From: Blastocatellia bacterium
Lineage (GTDB): Bacteria; Acidobacteriota; Blastocatellia; UBA7656; JADIYM01
Reading direction: 5' to 3'
Assembly: GCA_021463145.1 (NCBI GenBank)
Contig: JAJTWZ010000021.1
Span: forward strand, 1-64,000
Length of the DNA stretch: 64,000 bases
Shown here: piece after piece, positions 63,152-64,000 of the stretch
Layout: the number at the start of each line of letters is the position of its first letter
Position numbering within the stretch: the first letter of the stretch is position 1
Made by a program: the position numbers and the translations under genes
The notes under the pieces: model-generated
What the model was told of the DNA's origin: nothing
The model's input: the letters and a program-made list of their open reading frames with translations, nothing else
Databases searched by the model: none

Positions 63152-63262
63152 CTGCTATGAAACACGGCCGTGCGCTGACACCTGCACTACGCCCGTTTCA
63201 TCTCAGGGGGTACGCCGCAGGCGTGTGGGAAACTATTACATCGACCGCTCCGCGGTCGCGGA
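63152..63262. repeat. 111-bp direct repeat, copy 1
   Basis: It begins CTGCTATGAAACACGGCCG and ends with a CCGCTCCGCGGTCGCGGAC palindromic tail. It is close to identical with 63546-63657. It is non-coding. Confidence 0.75.
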
Positions 63263-63296
63263 CCACCCTGCCTATCGAGGGGCCAAAGCAGTAAAG

Positions 63297-63481
63297 CGCC
63301 GTAGGCGCGAAAGCACCAGAGCCCACGGCGTAAGCCGTGGGTTTAGCGCCCATTTTCGGTCGAGCCCCGGAGGGGCGAAACACGAATCCGGACTTCTTTC
63401 ACCCCTACGGGGCTTAAACCACTCTCCATCCGAAACCTACGGCTTACGCCGTGGGCTCTGGTGCTTTCGCCCCTACGGGGC
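63297..63481. repeat. palindromic element with AGCCCACGGCGTAAGCCGTGGG units
   Basis: The arms at 63297-63341 and 63436-63481 are inverted copies, and each contains a small palindrome (CCCACGGC-GTAA-GCCGTGGG in the left arm). Between them lie GAGCCCCGGAGGGGC- and CCCTACGGGGC-like hairpins. It resembles REP-type units mobilised by IS200-like transposases; no transposase gene is present. Confidence 0.7.
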
Positions 63482-63545
63482 TCTGCAGAGACAGGCTGCC
63501 GACCCACGGCTGCTATGAAACACGGTCTTGCGTGTCAGGCGGCGT

Positions 63546-63657
63546 CTGCTATGAAACACGGCCGTGCGCTGACGCCTGCACCCTGCCCGTTTCATCCCAG
63601 GGGGTACGCCGCAGGCGTGTGGGGAACTATTACATCAACCGCTCCGCGGTCGCAGAC
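63546..63657. repeat. 112-bp direct repeat, copy 2
   Basis: It has the same sequence as 63152-63262 with a handful of substitutions, including the terminal palindromic GACCGCTCCGCGGTC-like tail (slightly changed). With copy 1 it brackets the palindromic element at 63297-63481. Confidence 0.75.
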
Positions 63658-63704
63658 TTGCCGCGCGCGACCCACGAAACACAACTACACCCTTCCCGTG
63701 ACTG

Positions 63705-63756
63705 GCGACAATTAGAATTACTGCGGCGCGCGCGCGCGCGCGTATTCTAATTGTCG
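63705..63756. repeat. hairpin repeat with GCGACAATTAGAAT arms, copy B
   Basis: The arms GCGACAATTAGAAT and ATTCTAATTGTCGC are exact complements around an alternating GC tract. The tract may adopt an unusual DNA form. The remaining 240 bases to the window end hold no gene I can support. Confidence 0.7.
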
Positions 63757-64000
63757 CTGATCCCCACGCCAGTCGTCCCCGGAGCGCCAGCGACGAGCCG
63801 GCCGTGCAAATGGCCCGTGGTCCCGGATCGCTCGTGCGTACCCGGATCCGAGATTGCCTGCCGTTGTCCCGATCGTTCTCGGCATCTACCGCCATCCTGT
63901 ACTGAGCTGGAAGGCTCGCCGAAAGGTGGGTCTGAATCGGTGCACGTTCGGTTTGAGCGCGCTCTCGATTCCTGCCCGCGGCGCAGAGAGTTGCGGTTGG

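Noticed and set aside
63137-63660. CRISPR array
   Set aside because: Repeats are only two copies of about 111 bp with irregular spacing, plus palindromes; there are no regular spacers or cas genes.

Overview
The window is a high-GC bacterial chromosome segment, most likely from the phylum Acidobacteriota. The best clue is a secreted von Willebrand A protein at 54438-55697 that looks like the VWFA-related family typical of acidobacteria. The many secreted FG-GAP/ASPIC, AsmA-like and VirB9-like proteins fit that assignment. No rRNA, tRNA or CRISPR array was recognised.

Bases 1-10,550 are accessory DNA. Most of it reads as an integron cassette array without an integrase in view. Single genes, or toxin-antitoxin pairs, all on the + strand, are separated by attC-like sites whose ends fit RYYYAAC and GTTRRRY. 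There are three near-identical 96-bp sites and a second family of unusually long 180-185-bp sites. The cargo is a DUF11 protein, a POTRA-only secreted protein, a decayed brnT with intact brnA, hicBA, a lipoprotein, a SIMPL-domain protein, a UPF0158 protein and small membrane proteins. A complete IS1380-family element (599-2451) with inverted ends and an ACTAGT flanking repeat sits at the left. A half attC at 118-156 suggests the array continues beyond the left edge.

From about 10.7 to 62.3 kb the window is an ordinary core chromosome. It carries secreted M28 peptidase and FG-GAP proteins; an ECF sigma factor; class II fructose bisphosphatase; the CCA-adding enzyme; a type IV pilin-like protein; an acyl-CoA carboxylase; a PilZ-tailed kinase; an SPFH pair; and a large FHA-GAF-TPR-AAA+ activator next to a sigma factor gene that has a sigma-54-type promoter. 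Further right are lipid, nucleotide and envelope genes, hisZGDC, galU, serS, DUF1015-serA-serC, and a VirB9-like/lytic transglycosylase pair. Two regulatory regions stand out: the sigma-54 promoter with an upstream palindrome between the activator and the sigma gene, and a leader at 42.77-43.20 kb with a textbook sigma-70 promoter, a GEMM-I (cyclic di-GMP) riboswitch-like aptamer and tandem terminators ahead of a secreted protein.

The right end (62.26-64 kb) is a decayed RHS/TIG gene fragment followed by a mosaic of palindromic repeats. One repeat is an inverted copy of an element embedded in the cassette array at 8.2-8.5 kb. Coordinates and family names come from reading the sequence and translations by eye; no database search was possible.
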